The notes beneath the pieces are model-generated. The model searched no databases, was not told the DNA's origin, and saw only the letters and a program-made list of their open reading frames with translations. A DNA stretch of 64,000 nt from Nymphaea colorata (taxonomy: Eukaryota; Streptophyta; Magnoliopsida; Nymphaeales; Nymphaeaceae), in assembly GCF_008831285.2 (NCBI RefSeq), contig NC_045146.1, forward strand, positions 13,345,289-13,409,288, read 5' to 3'. The position numbers and the translations under genes are program-made. Positions 1-9,679 of the stretch are shown here, piece by piece (positions within the stretch are counted from its first letter, which is position 1; every line of letters starts with the position of its first letter).

Positions 1-109
1 GTCTTCTGAGGACCCAGCAATTCCTTAATCTACGGATTTGCGTGGAAAAATCTTGGAGCTAGGCATCTACATCTGCAAGTTTGTAGAATCATTAATAGAT
101 ATCACTAAT

Positions 110-440
110 GCATGTCTTACGAGTATGTCTATTATATTATACATGGTCTTTGCCAACGGCAAAAACCCCCGCAAGCCGTCGGGAAAGATTCCGGCGGCAT
201 AACAATTACCAACATCGTAAGCCGTTGGTAACTTTGGAATCTGTAATGGTGAAAAAGATTACTGTTAAATAACTACAAAAATCTGAGGATTCACATTACT
301 ACAAAAATCTGAGGATTCATCGATCCATGAAAAAATTGCACGTTGATGAAAGGTTACTTTTATCGATGACAGTAGCTTTCATCAACGCGTGCCATTAGAA
401 TGTCGTTGAAAGTTGAGCTTTTACCAGCGTTCAGTTCAAA
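110..440. mobile_element. CACTA-like transposon terminal debris
   Basis: The stretch holds short degenerate repeats of the kind found just inside CACTA (En/Spm) ends: GCCAACGGCAAAAA near 150, a mirrored AAGCCGTTGG near 220, and ACTACAAAAATCTGAGG twice near 280-320. A second mirrored motif, CGTTGATGAAAG against CTTTCATCAACG, lies at 340-395. No transposase reading frame is visible. The call rests only on this subterminal pattern, so it could be another repeat class. Confidence 0.4.
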
Positions 441-839
441 ACCATCGATAAGCATGTCACTTTTAGCGGACATTCAAAACAAAAAGTCTCTTGTGAGTCT
501 GAGGAGATATTTGATCAATTGACAACATACTTTAAAAGGGAAAGATCATCTTCAAAGTATCATAAGTATGAGCTACATTGTCAAGATTAAGCTACACATA
601 TATAGGTGACCACTTAGTATTCCAACTAAAATTCATTTTGTATCTCTAATGCATGTCCATGAAAAGCTCGATTGTTCATGACATAATTGAAGTACCGAAA
701 TAAAAATTGGTTTTCATGTGGAGATTTGGGTGTAACCAGGCTGGCCCCGAGCTTGAGTTTTGGGTGTCGAGGGAAGCATAGACCACCGTCACGGGGTGCA
801 GCTTGGCCTGAGCCCGACTCCTTATCAGGCCGGAAAGCA

Positions 840-1600
840 GATTAATACTCATGTTAAGATGAAAAATAAGAGGATGGATAATAAGGAACACTTGCTCGTG
901 AAGAAGATTTAAGGTTCCATGAATAACGTCCAACTGACTGAGGGAACGTGCATTCTTCAATAAAGTGATGGTTCAATTCATCTTTACAAACTTTTCATGG
1001 TCACCTTGGTCATTCCGAACATATCTATTTTGAGGTAGGAAGAAAGTATAAGACATTATACAAAGTATTTAACATTACCAAACAAAAACTTTCACAACAA
1101 AAGGAAAATTGCTATTGTTAAAAATAATATTGTGACCTATAAGAGATTGATATCTGAAAAGGTAAAGTTGCTAGCAACAATAACCACGTTGTTATAAAAA
1201 GGAAAGGTCATTGACCTGGCGTTCCAAAAAAAAAAAAGGAAATTTGAAACATCTCTTAGAATTTTCAAATGCTTGGAGGATGATAATGGAAAACATTATG
1301 AAAAGTATCTAATGTTATCAAATAGGGTGTTCCCAAGAATGGGGAAGTTATAATTGTTATAGATAATATTGCGACCCATAAGGGAATGATATGTATGGAG
1401 GTAAAGACGCTAACAAAAATAAATATAGCATTGTTTTCAACAATGAGGGTCGTTGACCTGGAATTGTGAAAAAAATCAAGAAAAAAATCCAAAAATTATT
1501 GTAAACAGAGAATATAAATATCAAATCTCATACTATTTACTATTGATCCTTAAGGCCCATGTATAGCATTTCGTGGTGAAAAACTACTCTCATTTGCCAG
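840..1600 (+). mobile_element. Dispersed 0.7-kb repeat, copy A (possible TRIM-like relic)
   Basis: This is the first of four related copies in the window. It contains two diverged sub-units, each with a block reading roughly GACCTATAAGGGAATGAT, then GGAGGTAAAGACGC, then GGTCGTTGACCTGG. It ends in a border resembling CTTAAGGCC followed by GTGGTGAAAAAC. No coding capacity is seen. It looks like an old non-autonomous element. The family is uncertain; copy D has a primer-binding-like site that suggests a miniature LTR-type element. Confidence 0.45.
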
Positions 1601-1639
1601 TTCCATGCTTACCCTATATTCTTCTATTTCTCCATCATA

Positions 1640-1662
1640 TATATATATATATATATATATGT
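1640..1662. repeat. (AT)n microsatellite
   Basis: An uninterrupted AT run, followed after a short gap by more TATATA. It lies between copies A and B of the dispersed repeat. Confidence 0.9.
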
Positions 1663-1707
1663 TATTGTAAAAATATATATATAAATATTAATGCTCGCGC
1701 TAATGAT

Positions 1708-2520
1708 CTTTAAAGTTGATGGTAGCCTTCCTTGGTGAAAAACAATGTTAAATCTCATACCTTTGTTATTTTTAACATGAATTGGAGCAAGAATGTCAAG
1801 TTGGGATGGAAAAATACATAGATGGGATAACGAAGAACATTTGCCAAAGAAGGTTTAGGCCTCAATGAAGACCTCAAGATGACCAAGAGATCATTGGCTT
1901 CTTGATCAACAAACTCATGGTGCGATGCATCTTCACAAACTTTTTAAGGCCAAACTGGATTTTCCGAATATGTATCCAATTCGAGGGAGGATGAAGATAG
2001 TGTGCAAAGTTTTTAACATTAACAATAAAAGAAAGGTTATTATTGTTAAAAATAATTTGTGACCTATAAGGGAATGATGTCTTTGGAGGTAAAGGCTCCA
2101 AAAAATTAATAATGAGATTGTTACGAACAAGACCTGGCGTTGCAAGAAAAATCAATTTATATGTCTTTTGGACTTTTCAAATACGCCTTATGAAAAGCAT
2201 TAACTAAAGTACCTAATATTATCAAACCAAATCTTCCCAACCAGAGGAAGGTTATTAATGCTAAAGATAATATTGCGACCTACAAAGGAATTATATCTAT
2301 GGAGGTAAAGACACTAATAAACATAATAATATGATTGTTATCAACCTAGAATTGCAAAAAAGAAAAGGATCAAGAGAAATATCTAGAGGCTATTGCAAAC
2401 AAAGGGTATAAATATCACATCTCATACTATCGATCCTTAAGGCCAACGGTGGCTTTCCGTGGTGAAAAACTGCATTAAACCTCCTACTTTCATTATTTTT
2501 TATGTTTTCTTAAAAGACTC
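1708..2520 (+). mobile_element. Dispersed 0.7-kb repeat, copy B
   Basis: This copy is in the same orientation as copy A and carries the same internal blocks. The border motif (GATCTTTAAAG followed by GGTGAAAAAC) stands at its left end, and a similar one (CTTAAGGCCAACGGTGGC, GGTGAAAAAC) at its right end, so it appears bounded by short direct repeats. Similarity continues past the right border for roughly 50 bases shared with copy C (TGTTTTCTT, then AGTGTTG). It is non-coding and diverged, hence old. Confidence 0.45.
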
Positions 2521-2625
2521 CAAGAGTGTTGCAGTTAGTTTTTGTTTATTTTTTAAAGCAGAAAAAAAGCTTGAGTTGAAAATGAAAGTGAGAGCCAGCC
2601 AAACTGTGCTCACTTGTCATCCATC

Positions 2626-2900
2626 CACTACAAAAAATTGGTATCTTACCGATGGCCGGAAAACGTCGGCAAAAAGCGGAAACAAAGTTGTTTAGAAAAG
2701 TTGTCGGTGAAGAGAGTGTCTGTGAAAACTATCAGCGACATGTCCGCCGCACCGGTGTGGATACCTTCACCTTGCCCAACACTAGGACGACCCAGTTGCA
2801 TGTGCATTTCAATGAAAACCAGAATAGGGAGAGGTTTCCCATCTGATTTTATTAAGAACGAATGAAAGAAATACAACTCATTCAGCGGATTCTTTATACA
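2626..2900 (+). mobile_element. CACTA transposon end
   Basis: The sequence begins CACTACAAAAAATTGG, the diagnostic terminal motif of plant CACTA (En/Spm) elements. It continues with CCGATGGCC, GTCGGCAAAAA and GTCGGTGAAG, the usual subterminal repeats. Reading frames here are short and resemble no transposase, so this is an isolated terminal fragment or a small non-autonomous derivative. Its right boundary was not found. Confidence 0.6.
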
Positions 2901-3171
2901 AGCCTAACAATGAGGCTAAAGGATCTCAATTCTCAGGAAGAGAATTCCATGAACATGCAATAGCATGTAAACAAATCAAACAGACGGTTTTTACCGCTAG
3001 ATTGCACTTTCTGAACGTGCTCTCATCTCCGTTTGAAAAAATGTATGACTTCTAAAGGCCAAGCATTTTATGAGACCATCAAGTTTTTCTTTTTTTCTAA
3101 GCAGACTAAACAATCATATTTGCATTCTCAAAAATTTACCCGAATATTTACCTTCCTCCAAATGGGCAGCT

Positions 3172-3790
3172 CTCCGTAAACCTAATGACTGCGAAGGAGT
3201 TGTTGGAGAAAAGCCTCAAAGTGCTTACCAGATAAGATGTTTGACACTTTTGAATGAGAACATAAAAGAATACCAAATTTAGTTGCATTTTTTTTTTTGG
3301 TTGATGTGGCCTTCATGCCCGCCATCAAGTGATGTGATGTTAGAGAGTCTAATTTTACATAACTTTCAGATTTGGGACTACCAGGTTCTTTAGTAGCTAA
3401 AGGCTATAGTGAAATGTGGATGTCGTTCTAAGACACGGAAAGGAAACAAAAGGGGAAAACATATGCCATCCACATTTCACAGTAGCCTTTAGCTATTAAA
3501 AAACATGGTAAGTCCCAACTCTGCTGAAAGTTGTGTAAAATTTAGGCTCTTCAACATCACATCTCTTGGTGGCCGGAACGAAGCCCCACTGATGTCTGAG
3601 AGAGACACAGGGGTGCATCAACAAAGAAAACACAACTAAATTTGGGATTCTTTTATGTTCTCATTCAAAAGTGCCGAACATGTAATCCGGTGAGCGCTTT
3701 GAGCCTTTTCCCCGACAACCCTGCCCCTGTAATTAGATTTTGCACTTAAAGATCATTAAAGTGAAGGAGAAGGAATATTTGAATCTTGGC
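3172..3790. mobile_element. Foldback (palindromic) element, copy 1
   Basis: The segment is largely a long imperfect inverted repeat. Left-arm motifs AAAGTGCTTACCAGATAAG, TTCAAAAGTG-like, GCCATCAAGTGATGTGATG and TAGTAGCTAAAGGC recur mirrored in the right arm (TTTAGCTATTAAAAA, AACATCACATC, CATTCAAAAGTG, GAGCGCTTTGAG). About 35 unpaired bases form the centre near 3425-3460. The left arm lacks the outermost portion present on the right (ending GGCATAAACTT). There is no transposase. It resembles a foldback or MITE-type DNA element. Confidence 0.65.
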
Positions 3791-3799
3791 ATAAACTTG

Positions 3800-4430
3800 T
3801 GATCGTATCATATTTTTGTTATAAGTTTAATCTCTATCTCTCTCCACCCCTAGTTGCCATGAATATTCCGGCCGAGCTGCCCCAGTTCCAAATGGTACCA
3901 ACACTCTCATTAATTCGTCAGGGACTCAGGAACGCTGTCATTAGCGAGGGCATCTGCGCCTTTATGCCCATTAATTAATTAGATCGTCGCCTACTACCAC
4001 GTAGGAGCTGGTTCAGGGCTTCAAGTTAAAATATTAGTGGATATGAGGTTCTTCATTGCCAAATTGGTTTGAATTCTTTAGTCTAAATAAAATAAAATTT
4101 TTCTAATGCATTTTTATGAAAAGAATGGAGATGCATATTTCTTAGTACAAAAACAGTAATAAAAATTCTATAGCCGAATAGTGGTGTTCTTTTTACGTTA
4201 TCTAGAAATTGACATTCACCCACTTCTCATTGCTTGTCCTATGTCTTTGGCCTCATTTATTCATCATCAAAAACTTTTAAAGAAACAAACTGACGGTAAA
4301 ATTTAAATAACAAGGCGCCTCCTGCAAAAACTAAATGGTAAATAACCAACAAAATCAATTATGTTTGTTGAAAGCTGTGATTCTTCAAACAATTCATTTC
4401 TGGTGCTGTGCAAATGGGTCTGGCTTAAAG
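3800..4430. other. Intergenic, nothing recognised
   Basis: AT-rich sequence between the foldback element and the LINE tail. No coding frame, repeat or RNA gene is recognisable here. Confidence 0.5.
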
Positions 4431-4439
4431 AAGGTTCAC

Positions 4440-4880
4440 TTCGAGCAAACTAGTTTGTTTACATCGCTTCCCATGGTAGGTTGCCTATCTTGGATATCAT
4501 GAAGAGGAGGGGATGCATGTCACCCAATAGATGTTTTATTTGCAAAAAGGCTGAAGAGAGTTATGAACTTATTTACTTCTCTTGCAAGCTTGCTTGTCTA
4601 ATATGGAAAAGAATCACAAGGAAGTTGAAGAAAAGAAGATGTCCTCATTCCTCCTTAGGAGATGATTGCCTGGTTCTCTTGTAGATTTAAAAGAGGATGG
4701 TAGGGAAGATGTTGGAGAATAGCTTTCCGTCATGCTACCTGGGGTCTGTGGAATGCTAGAAACAGTCGTATGTTGGATTCTACTGTTGGTGGGATAGGAA
4801 AAGAAGCCGATTTTATTTGGAAAAAATGTGTCAAAGATAAAGGGTTTGAACGAGTGGCAGCCATTGGAATCAAGGGGGCA
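4440..4880 (+). mobile_element. LINE (non-LTR retrotransposon) 3'-terminal fragment
   Basis: Translation around 4470-4610 gives a zf-RVT zinc-binding module typical of plant LINE ORF2 C-termini: RRGCMSPNRCFICKKAEES, then CKLACLIW. After a stop near 4682 and a change of frame, 4715-4865 still reads like the terminal tail (WRIAFRHATWGLWNARNSR, then GGIGKEADFIWKKC, KGFERVAA). The reverse transcriptase and endonuclease are absent, so this is a 5'-truncated, disabled copy. Its last 40 bases recur inverted at about 5640-5680. Confidence 0.75.
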
Positions 4881-5039
4881 CATTCTACTGGTTTTTCTTC
4901 CTTCTAATAACATGATCTGCACATAAGAATGGTGTTGATAATTATCTCAGTGGCTCCGGTGTCTGTCTGCTCTTCGTCTTCTTATAAATACTTGTTGCCT
5001 TGGAATCTGGTGTTCAGGAAAGAAGGGCAGCCCATTCGA

Positions 5040-5235
5040 GTCAGGGATGGTATCTCGGCAGCCGTGTGGCAACGTCCTGCTGAAACAGGGGAAGACGCTC
5101 AGACTGTTGAAGGTTCGGCGCCTTCTCGTCGCTGCAACCGGCGCAGGGTCCGACTGCAACATAATGCCTACAGTTGGGGCAGGAGCCGGTGGTGACCCTG
5201 TGCGGCCATGGGCCACCTCTGTTGAGCCACTTGCA
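5040..5235 (+). pseudogene. RMA-like RING-finger gene fragment, left-arm copy
   Basis: Translation of 5110-5210, with frame changes, reads SDCN, then CLQLGQEPVVTLCGH. This is the first half of a C3HC4 RING as in membrane-anchored RMA (RNF5-type) E3 ubiquitin ligases. It breaks off after the CGH, where it meets the opposing copy. Upstream the sequence matches the right-arm copy (GTGTGGCAACnTCCTGCTGAAAC). There is no C-terminal membrane segment and the frame is disrupted, so it is a pseudogene fragment. Confidence 0.6.
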
Positions 5236-5460
5236 GATGCAGGGCCAGTGATAGAGGTGGCTGCACCGGGTCACCACTTACCACCGCCTCCTGCCGCAAC
5301 TCCAGGCATGCGTTGCAGTCGAACCCTGTGCCGGCTGCCAGCGACGAGGGGAGCCGAAGCTTCTTGAAAGTCTCTTCTCAACAGTCTGAGGCTCTGAGCT
5401 TCTTCCCCCGTTTCAGCAGGAAGTTGCCACACGGCTGCCGAGCTACCATCCATGACGAAT
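5205..5460 (-). pseudogene. RMA-like RING-finger gene fragment, right-arm copy
   Basis: On the minus strand a possible start at 5453 (MDGSSAAVWQLPAETGEEAQ) leads, across a frame change, into FDCNACLELRQEAVV. Across a further frame change follow TRCSHLYHWPCICKWLNRG and, in the joining sequence, CPNCR. The order C-x2-C, C-x-H-x3-C-x2-C, C-x2-C is that of an RMA/RNF5-type RING that recruits ubiquitin E2 enzymes. Frame changes and loss of the C-terminal hydrophobic anchor make a functional product unlikely. Confidence 0.6.
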
Positions 5461-5689
5461 GGGCTGCCCTTCTTTCTTGAACACCAGATTCCAAGGCAAC
5501 CGGAATTTATAAGAAGAAGAAGAGCAGACAGGCACCGATACCACTGAGATAATTACCAACACCATTCTTATATGCAACTGCAGATGCTGTTATTATCAGA
5601 AGGAAAAACCAGTAGGGTTTGGACTCTTGGCTCCAAAGGAGGTTGCCACTCGTTCAAACCCTTTATCTTTGACCACAATTTGAATCTCA

Positions 5690-6660
5690 AACTCATATGC
5701 CCCAACATCTTAGTCATACGTTTGGAACAAAGTCAAGATTCATCTAGATTTTACAGTCGGCATGTCTTGTGCAGTCAAGATTCATCTAGATTTTACACTC
5801 TTTCGGCTGCGCTGGCGGGCATGAGATTGTGACGCGGTAGAAGCTTTCGGCTACATTCAAATTCTAAAAGCCAAGAGGATCATGCACTCCAAATCCTTTT
5901 ATCAGTTTTTCAAGTTACCCCTTATTTTGACTAGAGTTGTTTTCTCCAATAAGGTAAAATTTTGAGAGTCTATCCATAGGAAACCAGTGTTTTCTTTGAA
6001 CCCATTTGACAGTAGCTATAAAACCCATTGCATAAAATAAAAATCAGGTCATTCGCCACTCACCTATCTTGTCCAACAGGTTGGGTCACACGTTTGATCA
6101 AAGCACAACGCCAACTAAATGAACAACTTTTCCCGTCGCAACACAAACGAGGAAAATGAGTGAAATGAGTGCTCACTCGATTTCTGTTCCTGCAATGAGG
6201 CCACTTACATACAAAGTCGGAACTTGTCGATTCTGAAACTCAACATAATCAGGAGGATCAAGTTGGCCCTTATAGTAGCCATCGAACCCTCTGAAAGAAG
6301 CTGCCGTGATCTTGTGTAGAAGACTGAGAAGCTTTGGCCTTTTGTTTGTGTTTGCAGAGGTTTTGTGTTCTGGTTTTGAGAATAGAATTGTGGTTGGTGC
6401 GGTCTAGGTCAGAAAGGTTTGTTCGGTCATGGAACTGTATTTGTTAAGGACTTTACAAAAATGTATCGTTTATATGGCCGCAAGTGGAACATCAGTTTCA
6501 TGTTGTATACATATTGGTTTTCATCTATATGTTTATCTTATGCAATGTGCTCCTGCTATTATAGGAGTTGGCATCGGTACTGTCAAAATCCTTAACAACT
6601 AATATCAGTAATACTAATAGAGAGATCAAAGATATATAAAGAGAAAGCAACATAATAAAC
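5690..6660. other. Intergenic, nothing recognised
   Basis: No gene seen. A short direct repeat (AAGATTCATCTAGATTTTACA) occurs twice at about 5733-5800. The remainder is unremarkable AT-rich DNA. Confidence 0.5.
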
Positions 6661-6671
6661 CAATCGATCTC

Positions 6672-7346
6672 GGCAAGAACCTAATGAGCTTATGCCAAGA
6701 TAGAAATATTCCTCCTTCTTCACTTTAAAGGGTCTTTAAGTCCAAAGCCTAATTGACGGAGATGTTGGGGAGAAGCCTCAAAGTGCTCACCAGAAACCAT
6801 GTTTCACACTTTCGAATGAGATTAACATGAAAGGGTAATAATTTTTTGTTGTTTTTTTCACTATTGATGAACCCTTCTGTCTCTCTCAAACAAGGACTCG
6901 TTCCAGTGGGCTTCATTCCCGCCATCAAGTAATGTGACGTTAAAGAGGTTAAATTTTTACATTACTTTCAGCAGAGTTGAACTTACCCTGGTCAGTAGTA
7001 GCTAAAGGCAACAGTGAAATGTGGATGTCATAGCCATTAGCTACTAAAGAACATGGTTGTCCCAAATCTGAAAGTTATGTAAAATTTAGCCTCTCTAACA
7101 TCACATTACTTGATGGCGAGTATGAAGGCCACAGGAAGTAGTCCATGTTAAAGGCAGACAAAGAAAATGCAACCAAAGTAGGGACTCTTTCATGTTCTCA
7201 TTCAAAAGTGTCAAACATCTTATCTGGCGAGCGCTTTGAGGTTTTTCCCCAACAACTCAGTGCCCGTAATTAGGTTTTGGACTCAAAGACCACTAAATTG
7301 AAGGAGAAAGAAAGCTTATATATTGGCATAAACTTGTTAGTTTCTT
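6672..7346. mobile_element. Foldback (palindromic) element, copy 2
   Basis: This is the second and more complete copy of the 3.2-kb foldback element. The left end (AGCTTATGCCAAGATA) mirrors the right end (TATTGGCATAAACTTG). Inner motifs (TCAAAGTGCTCACCAG, GCCATCAAGTAATGTGACG, TAGTAGCTAAAGGC) recur mirrored in the right arm. The central loop is almost absent compared with copy 1. It is non-coding. The shared palindromic structure in two diverged copies shows a mobile family rather than a chance inverted repeat. Confidence 0.65.
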
Positions 7347-7349
7347 ACT

Positions 7350-8015
7350 GACATCAATCTGGTTAAAAGAAACCCATCTGTACGTACGTGTGGGGAACGC
7401 CTTTGAGTTTATTATGTGGCTCTCTGTTTATCCCTTCTACCTCTTCATGTTCTTCTTATATGTTTTTCTTCTTATGTTCTTTACAAATGGACGTTCACCC
7501 ACTTTTCATCTCACTGCTTGTCCTATGCCGCCTTTGGCCTTAGTTATTCACCATCTGCCTTCGGTTTGGCCGCGCAATGTCTGACATCTTCTCTAGAATG
7601 ACGTTGGGACACATTGAACATCCATTTACTTCCTGTTCTAAAATGCCTGTCCTCAGCTGGAAGTCGTATATCTTTTCAAACGGGCATGGGAACATGTTCA
7701 GAAATTGTAATCTAGTGATAGAAAACGTTCGTTTGCTTTGTTTACATGTTCCTGCAGTATCCGATCTTCTATGGAGCTCTCTTCCTGAGAATTGAGCCTC
7801 ATTGCTAGGCTTGTATAAGGAGTCTGTTTAATGAGTTGCATTCTTTCATTCGTTCTTCAAAAAATGGGATGGGATCACTCTCTCCCAGCAGGTTTGCATT
7901 GGCAAAGCATAGACAACTGGGTCATCCTACTGTCGGCCATGGTGATGGATGATAATCAAGTCTGCACAGTTTTGCTGGCATCTCACTTATCTTTTCTCCT
8001 TTAAAATTATTTTTA
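7350..8015. other. Intergenic, nothing recognised
   Basis: Several short open frames exist but none resembles a known domain. No repeat structure was seen. Confidence 0.45.
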
Positions 8016-8019
8016 GAAA

Positions 8020-8700
8020 AAAACCTTTAGAACAACACCCTTAGATGTTTTCAAGAAAACAAAACAAATGGCAAAAGTAAGTGATTTAACTTAGTTTTTC
8101 ACCACGAAAGGCCACCATTGGCCTTAAGGATCTATGGCGTGTGATTTGATATTTATACTCTTTGTTTACAATCATTTCTAGATATTGTTTTTGCAATTGC
8201 AGGTCGGCTACCCTCCTTATTGATAACAAGCTACTATTATTTTTATTGGAGTCTTTACTTCCATAGACTTAATTCCCTTGTAGTTTGTAATATTATCTTT
8301 AACAATAATTACCTTCCTTTTGTTGGGAAAAGTATGTTTGATAATATTAGATATTTTGCATAATGCTTTCCACTTCCATCCTCCCACAAAGATGTATTTG
8401 AAAAGTCTAAGAGATATTTAAAACTTTCTTTTTCTTGCGATGCCAGTCGATGACCCATTGACCCTTCTTGTTTATAACAATGTCATTATCATTTTTTGGT
8501 GTCTTTACCTCCAAAGATATCATTATCTTATAGGTCACAAGTTTTTTTAACAATAATATAATAACATTTCCTTTCTTCTAAAATCCATGTTTGATAATGT
8601 AAAACACTTTGTATAATAACTTCTACACTCAAATTAAATAACATATTCGGAAACTTCAATATGTCATTGGAAAGTTTGTGAATAAGATCTGGAAGATACC
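8020..8700 (-). mobile_element. Dispersed 0.7-kb repeat, copy C
   Basis: This copy lies in opposite orientation to copies A, B and D. On the minus strand it has the paired sub-units (GACCTATAAG, ATGATATCTTTGGAGGTAAAG, then AAACTACAAGGGAATTAAG) and ends at the border CTTAAGGCCAATGGTGGCC followed by GTGGTGAAAAAC near 8095-8140. It is non-coding. The presence of both orientations supports transposition rather than tandem duplication. Confidence 0.45.
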
Positions 8701-8709
8701 AGACCACTT

Positions 8710-9180
8710 AATTTCATGTTAAAAAGTGTTTTGAACATAATAAGAACTGTCTAATTTAATATAAATCATGCTTTAGTTTAAATATTTTGTAAAAAAAATT
8801 ATAAGAGTTTTTTATCGTTAAAAAACATGAATTAAGTTAATCAGCTGCAGATTAACTTAATATATTTGTTTTTCATCAAATCACTTTTAAAATTATATTT
8901 ATAAGGTCAGATTATAAAAAAATGATCTAATATAATTAAGTTTAATGGGTATATTTGAGTGAATGATGACTTTGGCTACAGCCATCTAATCAAGACCGTG
9001 TATTGCATTTGGATGGTTGAAAGAAAAACAATGACTAAAATGTGTAAACTAATATTAGGTGACAAAAATACTAACATTTTTTTTTTTATTTTTCTCTTAA
9101 CCATCCATCATGTTTGATCATCCATTATTAACCTTCCATCATTCATTTCATATTTATGTATGTACGCTTCTTTCTCCAGT
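8710..9180. other. AT-rich intergenic stretch
   Basis: Very AT-rich. No gene, RNA or structured repeat recognised. Confidence 0.45.
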
Positions 9181-9184
9181 TATT

Positions 9185-9320
9185 TAAGGCCAAAATTATC
9201 ACCGAAACAGGGGAATCCTTTTTGGTCAAATTTCAGTGAGGAGGCTGTCCCGGCTACGGAAAAGTTGAACACGAATTTGATGAAAATAATTGATGAAGTG
9301 AGAGTAACGTTGAAAAAAAA
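9185..9320 (+). repeat. Dispersed short repeat shared with 16650-16860
   Basis: The motif order ACAGGGGAATCCTTTTTGG, TCAAATTTC, GAAAAGTTGAACACGAATTTGA and ATAATTGATGA is repeated on the minus strand at about 16650-16860, where the inner part is itself partly duplicated. No coding sense is apparent. This is probably a remnant of an uncharacterised non-autonomous element. Confidence 0.45.
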
Positions 9321-9514
9321 AAAAAAAAACCCTCTTATCTTCCTCCTGTTGTTATCATCACCACTTTAATTTCCTTCACATGGTTCTTCATTATTGGTCC
9401 TTCAATGACTCTGGTTTCCTTTCAAACTTGGAGTAGGAGAGTGCAGAAAGAGAAGGCTGGTCAGGTTTCTGGAAAATCTCAGGAATAACCCATAATCGTC
9501 TCATCAATTGAGAA

Positions 9515-9665
9515 AACACTTGTCCTGAAGTTGGGGCAGGAGCCGGTGATGACAGTTTGCGGCCACCTCTGTTGCTGGCCCTGCATCTACAAGTGGCTCC
9601 ACGTCCAGCCCTTTGCTCAGCCGTCCCTACGTCTGCGTTCATCCCTCTCCATGGCAGGGCAAAAC
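9515..9665 (+). pseudogene. RMA-like RING-finger fragment, third copy
   Basis: One plus-strand frame reads [20 protein letters not shown] and continues [12 protein letters not shown]. This closely matches the central RING core of RMA-type (RNF5-like) ubiquitin ligases, whose usual form is C-x2-[24 protein letters not shown]. The leading C-x2-C pair and the second zinc-binding C-x2-C are not in frame and there is no start or membrane anchor. It is a fragment, less decayed in its core than the two copies at 5.0-5.5 kb. Confidence 0.6.
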
Positions 9666-9679
9666 TCTCATCATTTGCT

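Larger units (their letters stand above)
4828..5680. repeat. Inverted repeat carrying LINE tail plus RING-gene 5' part
   Basis: The left arm (about 4828-5210) and right arm (about 5225-5680) are mirror copies with moderate divergence. Both arms contain, from the outside in, the LINE terminal motif (AAAGGGTTTGAACGAGTGGCA), a segment ending AATTATCTCAGTGG, and the beginning of an RMA-like RING-finger sequence. The arms meet inside the RING region, where the two copies break off at different points. An inverted duplication after RING-gene capture or retroposition next to a LINE tail would explain this. Confidence 0.7.

Noticed and set aside
5047-5367. A 106-codon plus frame across the inverted repeat
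   Set aside because: It reads through both mirrored RING fragments in a non-coding frame.
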